Notes: generated by a model not told the origin, from the sequence alone. A DNA stretch of 64,000 bases from Blastomussa wellsi (GCA_947652115.1 OX393565.1:14734742-14798741); one strand, 5' to 3'; numbered from the stretch's first letter, positions 49,077 through 60,966 are shown. Made by a program: numbers and translations.

Positions 49077-50479
49077 GGGACCGATCGTTTATTACGTCCC
49101 AGGGGGGGGGGGGGCGGTGATTTTGGAGGGGGGGTTTCAATTTTGAAACAAGATCCATTTTGGGGGTACATTTTTATCTTGCAAGAAACGTGAGGGGGGT
49201 CAAATTTTATGACACAGCAATGGAAGTCTAAAAGTTTTACAACTGGGATGATCCTAGCCTTGTTACCTTTGAGAATGCAGGAATAGAAATGGCATCTTAG
49301 AGGCCTACATTTGTAGAAACTTTTCTGGGGGAGCAGAACCCCAAAGAAACTCGCGCTTTTTACGCTCGTGCTCGCTCCCAAAACCTACCTTCTTTCTATT
49401 TCAAGGGTTGGAAATTCAGAGATATCTCTGCTTCCAGGGGTAACCAACGAACAAACTGTGGCAAAATACATTCTTTTATCCAAATGAATGAAAATATGTG
49501 ATATTAAAACATTTACAGGTGTTCTTGAGTGTTGCTGGGAAAAATTTATCTGTACCTTTTTGCCAGAACATGATCCATATTTTTTTTGCCAGCCAGCAGT
49601 TAGAACAAACAACAAACGTGGGGAAATGGCACTGAAAACCGTTGAAATCCACTCTTCTCAACGAGATTCAAGCCTTCGTCAAGCAGTTTCTTCAGTAGCA
49701 CCTCCAAGTTTCAATCGGCCAGCGCAGAAGTATTGTTTTTTTCAGTGACAACTCCCATGAGAAACATATAACGAACCACTTTGCTAGCCAGCCAGCAACA
49801 TTTGCGCTGGGGAACAAATAAATTGAGGAACAGACTCCCTCACTCGTTGGGTGGCCCCGCGCCTCACTGGATAGTCACCATACTAAATGTGCACACCCGT
49901 GTCAGGGCTTTATCATGCACCATATTATGTACCGTAACCCACTAGATTACCTACAGGTATATCAAATTATAAAAAAGAAGGATAACAATTTTATTCACAC
50001 GCAAACAGCTAAACGTTTTACAAACAAGGTGGAAATACAAGCAATAAACGAAAGAAAAGATAAAAAAGATATTAAAAAATAGGATTAAAATATGCATGTG
50101 TGAGGAACGAAGCAAATAATTTTAATAAACGATGATAAGTCAAAGACTTCTGCAAGGCTGAAACAACGTGATATATTTTGAACAATATTTCGGCTGGCCA
50201 GACCAGCCTTCTTCAGGTTTAGATGTTACTAATTTTTTGACATGAAATTTCAATATATTATGGTGATGTCGCAATACGTATTTTGCATTATTTAAAGCAT
50301 GGTCAGAAATCAGAAAGGGGGGGTACACTTTTTAAAATTAGAATTGCGAAGGGGGGTATAATTTTCTTAAGTAATTATTTTTGGGGTACAGTTAAGAAAC
50401 ACCACACTTTTTAAAAAATACCACCGCGCCCCCCCCCCCCACCCCCCCCCCCCCTGGGACGTAATAAACGATCGGTCCC
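49077..50479. mobile_element. 1403-bp PIF/Harbinger-like non-autonomous element
   Basis: The ends GGGACCGATCGTTTATTACG, continuing into a run of G, are perfectly inverted at 50479 (run of C). The flanking TTA at 49074-49076 and 50480-50482 is the expected 3-bp Harbinger duplication. Inner frames are low-complexity or lack transposase features. Confidence 0.78.
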
Positions 50480-51942
50480 TTACATGTGCCCAACCTAATG
50501 CATAAATTACGCTAATGTATTTGTTGATATATATAAAGAGAGTTTGCGATTGGCGAGTGAGCTGTCAAAAACGCGGTCGTGCATGAAATGCGCGACATAA
50601 CACTGGACCCCCAAAAAAATGAGGCCAGAGTTTATCGGACACAATTCGCATACTGTTTCCCATTTTATTGTTGAATATGCGTCTAGACCAAAATAAAAAA
50701 AAAGACAAGGCTAGAAACTAAAGTCAGGAGTTAAAGTTACAGTCTAAACGATACTGAAGAAATTTGACCAAAGCCTGGCGACCACATTACAAGTACGATC
50801 TTCAAAAAGTGTTGTTTGTGTTTTTGAGTTTTTTTTTTTTTTTTTTTTTCAAAAAAAAAATAACTCTTAGTCGGCGTACCGACGTATGTCGCTATTCAGT
50901 GGATGGATGGGTGGTCGAGCGATGTATTTCACACCAATCAGAATTAGGATATTATCGATCAATAACCAATGAAATTGCCGCTTGTATGTATCGTTTAATT
51001 TTGTATCAATATTTGTTTCGGATTCAAGGGACGGTCATCTTTATTTTCGTATAAACTTGGCCATATTGGGCGGTGTTGGCATGCTGTCTCTATTTCCAGC
51101 ACTCGGTGTTTATGTAGCTCTGGTGTACAACGTTGTGTGTGGGTTTAAGCGGAAAACTATTCGGAAATTTTCATGGTGGTGAAGAAGGTACGAGGATGTG
51201 AAATTTTACATGCTTCGAGCAGTCTGTTTTGGCGGCTTTGAGTTTAGGGATTGTTTTTTGATTGCGGTTAGATCAGAGATCAGAGACTTTGCTTCAGGAC
51301 ATAGTAGATGTCATACGGCATTTAAGAATTTGTAGGTAGGGAGGCCACATACTCAATCGCAGGGTACAGTAATTCCGGAGAAACAGCTTTCATTGCAGAC
51401 GTACCAGCTCTGGTAAATATTTCACGAACCGTTCGTAATTGAATATGCAAAATCTTTCACCAGGATTTTCGGCACAAATTTCGTAACAACCAGAGAACAA
51501 TGTACTAACTGTACTACGTTTTAAAAACCCTTTGGAAAGATATATTTTTTCCATTTGATCCGTTTATTGTCTTTCGATAAAATACTTTGATGCGTGTTTA
51601 CGGTCGTTTCGATACACGGTCGTTTCGATACACGTCAAAGTCGTTTCGATGCAAATAGGAAGTCGATTCGATACAGTTAATTTGGAGCTAGATGTCTTCA
51701 GGAAAAAAACTCTCCAAACTTGTTTTATTATTAAATCTCGTAGAATCACGAGCGATGTGACAAATAGCTTTGTGACCTTCCCAATATCAATAGTTGTCTA
51801 AACACCGACGGAAAGATCTATTAATCAGTCACTTTGAACTCATCAATCACCAATCAAAGAAAACGCTGGTTCAATTATATAAAACTTTTTTTAATGCTAA
51901 CAACGTTCAATCATACAAAACTTTTCTTAATGCTAACAACGT
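50480..51942. other. Intergenic, tandem repeat but no gene recognised
   Basis: An open frame ending at 51180 has one hydrophobic stretch (LAILGGVGMLSLFPALGVYV) but no splice context I could build on. At 51597-51660 the unit GTCGTTTCGATACAC repeats about four times. A two-copy repeat of TTAATGCTAACAACGTT overlaps the 3' end of the next gene (51890-51942). Confidence 0.4.
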
Positions 51943-53784
51943 TTATGGCTTACATGGCTTCTTTTCATACAATGGGTCCAGTTTTTTAGGTCTCAGTTTT
52001 TGACGTACTCTGTTTGCTTGCCTGGCAAGGTACTCGGGTTTGGGCAAACCAGGGCAGGGACCATCAGATAGTTTTTCCAGATAAACCTATAAAAGAAGAT
52101 CAGATGGTGTCTAAGTCAAACGGAAGCAGTCAAACCACAAAAAAAACATGGGTCTTGTGTTTTATAAACTACATCACGCATAGAAATCTAAATCCTCGCA
52201 ATCGTGGTAGAACGTTATACCAATTATTAACAGCATTTCACAACATTTACTGAGAGTACAGTAATAGCTAGCTCACCTCGTCAACAATGGCAGGTGCTGG
52301 TCTAAAGACATCTCCAACGGCCTTTGACTTTACTCGTGAAATGACCTTGGCAGCTACTACAGCCCCAACTTGTGCCTGATGGTTATGGTGGTGAGGGCCT
52401 GTCTCAAAGACATCGTCGCGCTGCCGGACTTTGGCCTTGCATGGGTTTACTTTTGGCCTCACAGAGCACTGCCAATCAACGACATTCCCTCGCTGCCGCT
52501 GGACGCTGAATGAATAGCCTCTATTATCAATGAGCTTCCGTTGCCCTCTTTTGGTCGAGTTTTCCACTATTTCGTAGGTGACCTGGTCAACCGCATCAGG
52601 ATGGATTGGATGCTGGTTTGGCTGCTGCACAGATGGATCCTCAAGAGAAGACTCAGCACTAGCACCATGGACGGTGAAGGGGTGCAGACTTGCTTCGCTA
52701 TGGTTACTGGTTGAGTACCATTCCTGAAGGCAAGCAACAATAATTTTATCGTTAAGGTAATTCCCCTGAAAAGGATGTACTATTAAGATTTTTTTCAGAC
52801 TTGACACAATTGATAGTCATGCATAGGACATTGAAAAAATGCAATAAAAAGATAGGGTCACCGTGCTTGTTTTAGCCCTGCATGCTCGTTGTTCTAAGTG
52901 TTTTTACGGAGTTGTGCGAGAAATGTTCGAAGCATGAACAACTGAAGAAAGCTGTTATTATGTAGCAAAAACTGTTTCAAATTGCCCGACCTTGCAAATA
53001 ATGAGAGGAAATTGGACCACTTCGTCATCATCTCAAACTCCTTCCTGGCTCCAAACGCAGAGTTTCACCCCATTTATATATAAATAATCCAACTTCTACT
53101 ATTAAACTTTTTTTCTCTTTAAAATATGTTTTTCGTGTGCCTATTACAAGTACAATGGTCAAACATGTTCTTCTCTACAACTATTAGTAAAAAGGTTCAA
53201 AGGAAGTCAAAGTTTTCCTTTATATCACCGTTTAGCATACCGCATTCAAAATAAAAACCGAAAGAGTTAGTAGTGAGTGCGAATTACCATAAGTTCATCT
53301 TGTTCTTCGGAGAGATTTACGTGTTGCTGCGACGACTCAGCTGTGGTTGTTTCCTAAAAGCAGACAACAGTAACTTAGAACATTGGAAATCGCTGTATTG
53401 CAATAAGTATCAGAAGCTTGTATCAGATGACAAGTTTGCTGCCCAAAAAACATATACGGAAAACGTCAACACCGGACAGTTACCACTGTATAGGAATGCT
53501 GCGTGAACTTGAATAAGGTACGTAAAAATACTCACTCTAGTTGAGGGTGGATCATAAACCGTGGACTCCAACTCCTCTTCCATTCTCGTGCTCTCAGCAA
53601 TGGGTAGATCACTGCAGGGGTCACAGCGCCAATCAATCGGCTGGCCCGACTGTACGGCGGCACGGCACTGCTCCCTGGAAATGCCGGTATCACATGTTCT
53701 GTGTTGCCATTTCTGGCAGCCATCACATTGCAAACCTTCCTGGCGCGAACGAACTGGTAACGCACAGGAAATACATAGGTCCAT
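51943..53784 (-). CDS. PHD-finger plus FLYWCH zinc-finger protein, four exons, 301 residues
   Basis: Exons in transcript order: 53536-53784, 53288-53353, 52277-52723, 51943-52086; all junctions are GT-AG in phase 0 and total 906 nt. The ATG is at 53784 and the TAA at 51945-51943. Residues 4-57 form a C4HC3 PHD finger (Cys4, 7, 20, 23, His28, Cys31, 54, 57). Residues about 154-222 form a FLYWCH-type zinc finger (GYSFSVQRQ, W-x-C, PCKAK, HHHNH). The C-terminus has PALPKP-like GLPKPEYLARQANRVRQKLR, the linker that in related invertebrate proteins leads into a MULE transposase domain; here a stop follows 14 residues later. It is probably a DNA-binding nuclear protein, derived from or related to Mutator-like transposase proteins. 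The 5' end is close to the assembly gap. Confidence 0.8.
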
Positions 53785-53800
53785 GTCGGCGAAGATAACT

Positions 53801-54000
53801 NNNNNNNNNNNNNNNNNNNNNNNNNNNNNNNNNNNNNNNNNNNNNNNNNNNNNNNNNNNNNNNNNNNNNNNNNNNNNNNNNNNNNNNNNNNNNNNNNNNN
53901 NNNNNNNNNNNNNNNNNNNNNNNNNNNNNNNNNNNNNNNNNNNNNNNNNNNNNNNNNNNNNNNNNNNNNNNNNNNNNNNNNNNNNNNNNNNNNNNNNNNN
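53801..54000. other. Assembly gap, 200 N
   Basis: A run of exactly 200 N, so the size is probably nominal. It lies 17 bases upstream of the start codon of the PHD-FLYWCH gene and hides its promoter or 5'UTR. Confidence 0.99.
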
Positions 54001-54433
54001 GATCGTCAGCTAAACAATATAGTCAAGTTTTGCTGCCACAAAGCCAAAAAGTCAGCCAATCGATGACCACTATTGGCGCTGGTAACAGTTTTTGTTATAT
54101 TCAGCTTAAAAATGTTTTTAAGAACTTACTTATAGCCGTGCTTGGAAGTCACCATATTTTTGGATTCACCTGGCCCAGAAGGCCCTTGGAGACGTATTCT
54201 CCTACGTAGGGCACGCAGTCGTTATTTGGATCGTCACGCGAGATTTGGAGAGAAGCGTTGCGTGACGATCCAAGAACGGAAGCTGCAATGGACGTAGCAA
54301 TGAAGAAGAAGGGCTGGGTCGAGTAAAATGGCGAAAATCAAGATGGCGGCTGTTTATCAAGTGTTATCTTGTAGGCAGGTACGCTTCTTCTAACTCTTTT
54401 ATCCGTGAAAGTAAATTTGGTTGATTAGTTAGG

Positions 54434-54540
54434 GTAGTCCGCATGGTAGTCCGCGGACTAGTCCGTAGAGTAGTCCGCGGAGTAGTCCGTAGAGTAGTCC
54501 GCGGAGTGGGGTCAGTGGGTAGTCCGCGGAGTGGGGGTCA
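54434..54540. repeat. GC-rich tandem repeat (AGTAGTCCGCGG unit)
   Basis: The core AGTCCGYRGAGT alternates with AGTCCGCGGAGT about seven times, then degenerates. It produces the false arginine/valine-rich frame at 54443. Confidence 0.85.
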
Positions 54541-55561
54541 GTTTTTTCAACTCTCCCTTACATTTCAGATGGTTAAGATCAATACAGTGCAACCTCAATT
54601 CAAAATCGCTTCTTACCGACTCTGCAGAGATTTTAAATGGTCTAAATAGTGACCTACGGTTTTCATACACAATTGTTATCAATTTAAAATAGGTTTCCTT
54701 TCCCTTGAAAGCGAATTGGAAGCAAACAAGTTCACAAAAATCCTCCATTTTGTTTGTAGATGCTGCACTTGTTACCAGTCTATCGAATGTCACGTGTTTT
54801 TGACCGCAATGCACTGGTGACTAGCCTTGTTTGTTTCTCGCGATCAATCGAAAGAAGGTCCCTGTGGGGTGGGGGGGTTATTTTTCTTTGCAAAAATGGA
54901 AATTCTGGAGAGGTTGGGGGATCTTACCTGAAATTCCCTCCGTGGTGGGGGTATGGATATTTTCTGGAACCACACAATAGACGATTCTTTCCTATTCGAG
55001 GAACTTAACATCCCTTGGTCGAATTGCTCTCCTTCCTCTTGTTTTTCGCCATTTATTTGGCTGTTTTATCGGCTCCTTTCCCTCTTTAATACTTGATGTA
55101 TTCTTTGACAGTGCTTTGTCGGCAGTTTAATTCCTGCTCTTCCTCGCTACTTCCTTGCTGTTTTGTCAAGTCCTTTCTCAATAAAACTCGTTGATCTTTG
55201 CTTCTTTCCGTTTGCTTTTTACGTGATGGAGCTCAACTATTAAAAATCAGTTCCAATTGCAGAAATTCCGCAGAGGAACGACCGTGAAAAATGATTAAAT
55301 CCGAGCTGAACGTGAACACAAGAAAAAAATTGGCCTTGAGCCCGCGATCCAATGATATGCCAGTCCAATCTGAGCCCGCGAATCAAATGATATAACATTC
55401 CTGGTCAGCGGTCAACTTCAAGAAAACACATGACCTCGGTGAGTCTAAACCTGAGCCCACGATATAGTCATGTGATACTGGTCAGCGGCTACCTTCTTTT
55501 GACAGCTGTCAATTGACCATAACATGGATGCCATATAACAAAGATGTAAGCTGATAACTAG

Positions 55562-55562
<1 letters not shown>
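54541..55562. other. Intergenic, nothing recognised
   Basis: No domain-bearing frame. Around 55330-55470 the motif TGAGCCCGCGAT.CAATGATAT is repeated three times in degenerate form. Confidence 0.4.
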
Positions 55563-55606
<44 letters not shown>

Positions 55607-55612
55607 GTATAT
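55563..55612 (+). repeat. Dispersed repeat, copy 2
   Basis: This block is nearly identical to 3246-3297 and in the same orientation. Immediately downstream is a hairpin (55613-55725) with ATATTACACGGYGG ends that borders the recombinase copy at 55737. Confidence 0.6.
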
Positions 55613-55736
55613 AGAGGATATTACACGGCGGTAAAAACAATATTTTACGAACGAGCGCAGCGAGTGAGTAAAATATTGTTTTTAACACGAGAAAATAAAA
55701 TTCATATCTTTAAGCCACCGTGTAATTTTCTTTTTA

Positions 55737-56349
55737 TTATATGGACAATAAACATACGCGGTTTCCCTCTGAATCAGTCTTCAACTGCAAATCACCCCAA
55801 CAAAGATCTCTCTGTTCTTTACCAGGCCTCATCCCGAAGTAAATACAGTTGTTCAACCATAGAGCGTTAAGCAGAGCTCTAGGAGAGTCAATTCCTACGA
55901 CTCCGCAGTTGTAAAACGTTGCGATATCTTCATCTGAGAGCGGATCCGCTGCATTGGGTCGGTTTCCTTTTCCGATAGATTTTAACTGCTTTTGTTTCTT
56001 CTTTAAAATATCTTGTACTTCGTGGAATTCCTTGTCGTTAAGAACTGAGAATCCATAGTTATTTTTTCGAAGATAGCGGTCGATACTTTGCAGAAAAGCT
56101 CTGATAGACGAGGGCTCATACTCATCGCCGTTTTTTTTTTCGAACAGCAAGCACAAACTTTTTGATGATTGCTTGTAGTTCCACAGGCGTAATATTCTCT
56201 ATTTCTCTTTTCTCGTCGAAAGTTTCGAGAAATTCTCTGAAAATCTTTAGATCATAGAGCGTTTTCTTCTTAGTATTCTCGTTCTCTTGTTGTTTGAAAA
56301 ATGCATTTACATCGTCGTCGCTTACCACAACAAATCTTGCAGCCGCCAT
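55737..56349 (-). pseudogene. Crypton-type tyrosine recombinase copy, frameshifted at a poly-A run
   Basis: The frame starts ATG 56349 (MAAARFVVVSDDDVNAFFKQ) and runs to a run of ten A in the sense strand (T at 56131-56140), where it shifts. The next frame continues NGDEYEPSSIRAFLQSIDRY and reaches the active-site Arg region (YFGMRPGKEQRDLCWGDLQL) before stopping at 55737. Nine A would restore one frame, so a single-base slippage explains the break. The second half of the catalytic domain (the H-x-x-R and tyrosine parts) is absent. The 5' end begins like the opposite-strand copy at 57861 (MAA, then an acidic region and a Lys-rich turn). No intron is needed here, unlike in the other two copies. 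Confidence 0.78.
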
Positions 56350-56510
56350 TATTTTATTCTGAACAGCAAGCTAATATAAGTTCATTCAACAAAAAAGGCG
56401 GGAGTTGTAACGTCATTGCCGATATGTCACTCGCGAGAGTGACATACGGAAAATACGTCACTCGGGTCCCGGATGTAGTGGTTTATGGATTCTACGAGTG
56501 TTTTAGTTAA

Positions 56511-56691
56511 GCAATAGACCACAAGTTTCTATGGTTTATAAGCTGATAAACCATGCGGGATGTTGGCAGAACACGAGAAGAATTTGTAAATCACGAGCCG
56601 CAGGCGAGTGATTTACGAATTCTTCGAGTGTTCTTCCAACATCCCAAGTGGTTTATCAGCTTATAAACCATAGAAACTTGTGGTCTATTGC
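56511..56691. repeat. 181-bp near-perfect palindrome
   Basis: GCAATAGACCACAAGTTTCT at 56511 is mirrored to 56691, with about 85-bp arms and the central GAGCCGCAGGCGAG. The ends are similar to the CAATAGAG hairpin at 21029. Confidence 0.85.
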
Positions 56692-56699
56692 TTTTATAT

Positions 56700-57860
56700 A
56701 ATAATTCAGAAGACGCGCGATTTTTCCATGAGTTTACTGGCACAATAAACCATAGCTGATTGACCAATCAGAGCGCGCGCATTGATTTGGTTATTATATA
56801 ATTTTCAGTAAAACACTCCTGTCCATATAATAAAACAATTTATTATATATATAGCGACAATTTTAGGTAATAAACCTTGCAGATAGAATTCTATATCTGC
56901 TATGTGAGAAAAGCGATACGTCCAATCAGCTTCGCGTATAGCTTTCTTCACATGTGAAAAATATAACCAATCAGCATCAAGAGTAGAACGACCTAACCAA
57001 TCAGAGCGCGGGAATTCAAATGGTTTCCAAAGAGGCTGTGAAAACAACGCGCTGCAAGTTTGCAAGCTCTCGAAGACAGTTGATGTTTTGGCTACAATTT
57101 TTTTTACTTTTGAAAACTTTATGGAAAGGAAAGCCATCAGAAACACGCCAAGCAAAACCTTAAGAACACAGTTATGATATGGAAATGCTAAAATCATTCA
57201 ACAGGCGGAGTGAAGACAAACTAAATGTCGATAAGGGAAAGCCAAGAAATGAAAAACTTTCATTGTAGCTTTGATAGAACGCAGCCGTGGACGTTCTAAG
57301 AAAATTCAAGCACCCTTGGGAACACCAGGGTAAAGTAAATATTTCACTTTTGAATATGGATTTACGTCGTAATTATTGTTTAATGAACCGACTCCTTGTG
57401 TTATCACAACTTTTGTTCAAAACTTCGCCAGCACAGTGTGTTTTACACCGCTATTTAAATAAAGTTCTTGTTTACTATAGCTTGTCGTCGCCGTAATTTT
57501 TCTTTTCTATTTAAAAGAGATCTCGCTTGGAAAGCCATCAGAATGCATTTGCAGCTTTGTTTTCCTCGTAGCGCTGCGTTTAACTCTTTAATTATAGACT
57601 AGAAAAATCGCTTTAAGTTTACAATGGTTGAGTGCTCGTTATATATAATAAACAAATTACAGCATAGAAAGTGCTTTGTACGGATTATTAATCCGTACGT
57701 CACACTTTCTATGAAGTAATCTATATATAATTTGGTTTTAGTATCACCCAACTAGTGGACTAATGCAAATCCTGCATTTTAATTGGCTACGCTACTAGGG
57801 GACTATTAGCAATAGTCCTCGAGTAGCGATATTCGCCGGTTTTGAAAACCTACCAAAACA
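56700..57860. other. Intergenic between two recombinase copies, repeat-rich
   Basis: TGTCCATATAATAA at about 56820 is the inverse of TTATTATATGGACA at about 55733, so the minus-strand recombinase lies between inverted copies of this motif. Further palindromes occur at 57671-57712 (around ATTATTAATCCGTAC) and 57795-57826. No gene was seen. Confidence 0.45.
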
Positions 57861-58689
57861 ATGGCGGCCGGTTCGCGTTTTGTGGACATTTCAAACGAGT
57901 TTCTAGAGAATTTACTGGATAATTCCATTCCAGAAAAGACCAAAAAGGCAACAAAGTACGGAATGAAGATCTTTAATGGTAAGCTTTTTTGCTACTCGAC
58001 AAAACTACCAACCTGTTTTAAGAATTCAAAACAAATCAAGCTTTACTTTAATCGATAAGTCTTTTCAATATATTGTCACTTTTTTTACTATAGAATGGTT
58101 TGCAAGCCAAACAAAATTTACAACAGTAATAAAAGAGATGGACAAAGAAGAGTTGAATGAATGTCTCGCAATGTTTTACGCTGCTGTCAGGCGAGAAGAC
58201 GGCACTGAGTTCAAAGTTTCGTCCCTTAAAGCGATCCGGGCAGCCATCGATCGATATTTAAGAAATCCTCCGAACAACAAGCCATGGTCGATAGTCGGCG
58301 ACTCAGCCTTCCAAAAATCTAACAATGTCCTCAATGCTATCTGTAAACAAATGATGCAAGAGGGGAAAGTTGGGCCGACGGTTCATAAAAATCCTATCAC
58401 GAGCGAACAAATGCAGCAGCTGTACGAAACAGGGCAACTCGGCGAGTGGGATACCTTGGATCCGTCTCAACTGCTCCGCACTGCATGGTTTTACATAACC
58501 TTTTATTTCGGTAAAAGGGGACGTGAAAATCAGAGAAAGCTCACCTCAGACATGTTGGTTCTTCGGAGTACACCTCAAGGGCGACGTTACTATGAGTTTC
58601 GCAGTCCCTTTGCATCCAAAAATCATCATGTGATTGTTTTAGAAACGGGTATAAACTCTATAAGTCCCGCATTGTCCTTGGTGTCGTGA
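57861..58689 (+). CDS. Crypton-type tyrosine recombinase-like protein, two exons, 237 residues
   Basis: Exon 1 is 57861-57978 and exon 2 is 58094-58689, joined in phase 1 across a GTAAGC donor and a TTTACTATAG acceptor. Residues 1-39 start MAAGSRFVDISNEFLEN. The middle is the N-terminal helical domain (SSLKAIRAAIDRYLRNPP). Near residue 180 is the catalytic-Arg region FYFGKRGRENQRKL. The frame ends TGA at 58687 about 50 residues later, so the C-terminal catalytic motifs (His/Arg and nucleophilic Tyr) are missing. This exon 1 / exon 2 split coincides with that of the pseudogene at 12377. The family (Crypton, DUF3504) also gave rise to host genes in vertebrates, so a host role cannot be excluded. 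A truncated transposon copy is the simplest reading. Confidence 0.72.
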
Positions 58690-59215
58690 CGAGTTATTAC
58701 GTATCACGCACTAAAAATAAAATCGACCGAATCCACAAAAAGCTCATTTGTCTTAAACATTTCACCGATAACATAGGAAAGAAAATACTTCTGTTCTGCT
58801 CTTAAACGATGACCTTCCAACAAGATGACTAATTCAAAAAAGACAATAGTTTTGGGGCGGCCGCGGGTTTCGTTGCGCAAATTCATGGCAGCTTTCCCGG
58901 GAAAGCCGCCACGGGATCTCGGTCATTTGTCGCAAGCGAATTTTCTTTTCAACCTAAATGATTAGTAAAAAGAATAGTTTTCTTATTTTTGACCGAAACA
59001 TTTTAATAAAAATTACCTAAACAGACCTTAATCTTACTTTTCATTAAAAAAAAAACATGAAAAATTTGGCAGCTTTGCCCTTGTTTCTCATGGCGCGAAA
59101 ACTTCGATGGGTTTCATATGACAACATGCGGGATTTTTTCGCACGCTTTGGCTAAAAATTAGCGAGTTGGCTGCTCAGCAGAGCAGTATAGCGGCAATGT
59201 TTTGTTGAAGAAAAG
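58690..59215. other. Intergenic, nothing recognised
   Basis: Short flank between the recombinase copy and the OTU-like frame, with no supported feature. Confidence 0.4.
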
Positions 59216-60966
59216 ATGGATGAAGATCTTGCTGCCTTGTTTCAACTCTTGGACTCCCACATAAAGGGGAATAGTGACTCGGAAGACGATCAGCTTTAAC
59301 GCTTTTTGTGTACCCTGGAAAAAAAGTACGAAAAGCAAAAGGAATTTATTCGCAACCTGGGATGCAATGCCCACGTGGGCCTTAAAGAAGATGAAATGGC
59401 AAAAGCATTGGTTCCTGAAGATCTTCCTGAGTCTGCAGAGAAAAAGTACAAGGCAGTGAAAACAACTGGAAATGGTGATTGTTTGTATAATGCTGCATCA
59501 CTAACTTTGGTTGGCAATGAATCATATACAACGTTGCTACGATTGCTTGTTGCCCTTGAGCTTGTTCTTCATGCTGATTTTTACGCGCAGCATCCAAAAT
59601 TTACGTACTTTCCCGCTGGTGGTCGTCACCCCAACACCGTTTTTTCGCTGTGTTAAACCAACAGTAGTAACACAGTTTTTCATGACACTGAACATGATAG
59701 AAAATTGGCCATTCTGTCCGAAGCACGGGTTGCCAGCAAACCAAAAGAGTGGAGTGGATATTTTCATTTGACAGCGCTAGCAACAGTGTTAGGTAGGCCT
59801 GACTTCTCAAGCTACCCAAACTGTCAGACGTGGATACGAGACTTCGTTCATGGTATCATCTATCCCCAAATGGCCACATTCTCTGTGGAACCAGTGTTCT
59901 TGCTTTGGTCGAGAGAAGGAAGTGACAACAGACCTGGCGCATGTTATGAACCAAATCACTTTGTCCCTCTGTACTCAGCAGAAGCAAGTGACGGTATTGA
60001 TGCTTTGGTTGACAGTAAAACCTATGATACCAAACCAAGCCCCGAAAGCCCAAATCGTCGTTGGACTTTTAAGACTGGCGTTCACACAGCAACTAAAAGC
60101 CCCGGATGCAGTATGGTAAAGGGTCTAAAGAAGACAGGACAGGATCCTGAAGAGAGCAACAAAAAGAAAACACAACCGTGCGAACAACGCAAATCTACAG
60201 CCACAAAAAGAGGGTGTTTGGAAATATTTGGCTTCCTAAGTCAGCCAAGTTCTCTTAAAAAACAGAAGAAAGAAGATCTTCCTAAAACCTTAGTATGTGA
60301 CGAGAAGAAAATTAAGCCTGTTTCCACTAATGCAGCGAACGTGGCCTCACCACAAGTCCTCTCACAGTTGTCTAAAGGAGAAGAAAAGAAGAAAACAAGA
60401 AACTACGAAGAAAACCGAGTAAGAACGTTCCAGTGGAATTGGCTTACCTTGTTTCCTTGGTTAAGGATCACCATGCATTGCCTCAACTCAGATGAGCAGT
60501 ATTCATATCCATACCCTCAAGTCCAGCCACCAAATTGTGTTGTCCAATCAATGTTCTGCGATGCCTGTTCACAGCTGGCAAAGACGTCATCTGGTGCAGA
60601 CATATCCAAGAAAAGTGGAACGAAAGTCTTTAAGATTGAAACGCTCAAGAAACATGAAAAAAGTCAAGCTCATGTGAGTTGCACTGAGACCTTGAAAGCT
60701 AGACAGAAGCCACAGGAGTCTCCATTGGCTAAGTCGCTTAACAAGGCTAGTACTTCAGCTGATGCAAAATTGGAAAAGAAGATCCTGACTGCCTTTACTG
60801 TTGTGGCTCTGGAAAGATCCTTTGATGATTATGAGACTGTTTGTGCTCTACAAAACATTAATGGAGCTGACCTTGGTGAAACATATGTAACAAGAAGTGC
60901 CTGTACCGAATTTCTGTCTAATATAAGTGAGGTTATGAAGGATGAGATAGCAGAGAAGTTAAGAGG
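59216..60966 (+). pseudogene. OTU-protease-like frame with zinc finger and hAT-like segment, two in-frame stops
   Basis: One uninterrupted reading frame starts ATG 59216 (MDEDLAALFQLLDSHIKG) and continues to about codon 583, except for TAA at 59297 (codon 28) and 59654 (codon 147). The OTU part has GNGDCLYNAASL (Cys at codon 89; the usual Asp three residues before it is Asn) and EPNHFVPL (His at codon 248). After a low-complexity linker comes a zinc-finger-like FCDACSQL followed by H-x5-H (KKHEKSQAH) near codon 448, then TRSACTEFLSNISEVMKDEI, reminiscent of the region preceding hAT transposase cores in ZNF862-like proteins. It is intronless. The frame then runs into the palindrome at 61013. 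It is a recently inactivated transposon-type gene or retrocopy; identity of the 3' part is tentative. Confidence 0.65.

Noticed and set aside
50764..51182. Possible transmembrane exon
   Set aside because: A single hydrophobic stretch after a poly-T/poly-A region, with no splice pair or homologous motif.
54328..54378. 17-codon first exon (MAKIKMAAVYQVLSCRQ) with donor GTACGC
   Set aside because: It is short and no continuing exon was found. ATGGCGGC-type stretches are common at repeat ends in this window.
54434..54540. CRISPR-like short repeats
   Set aside because: This is a head-to-tail minisatellite with no unique spacers, in a eukaryotic context.
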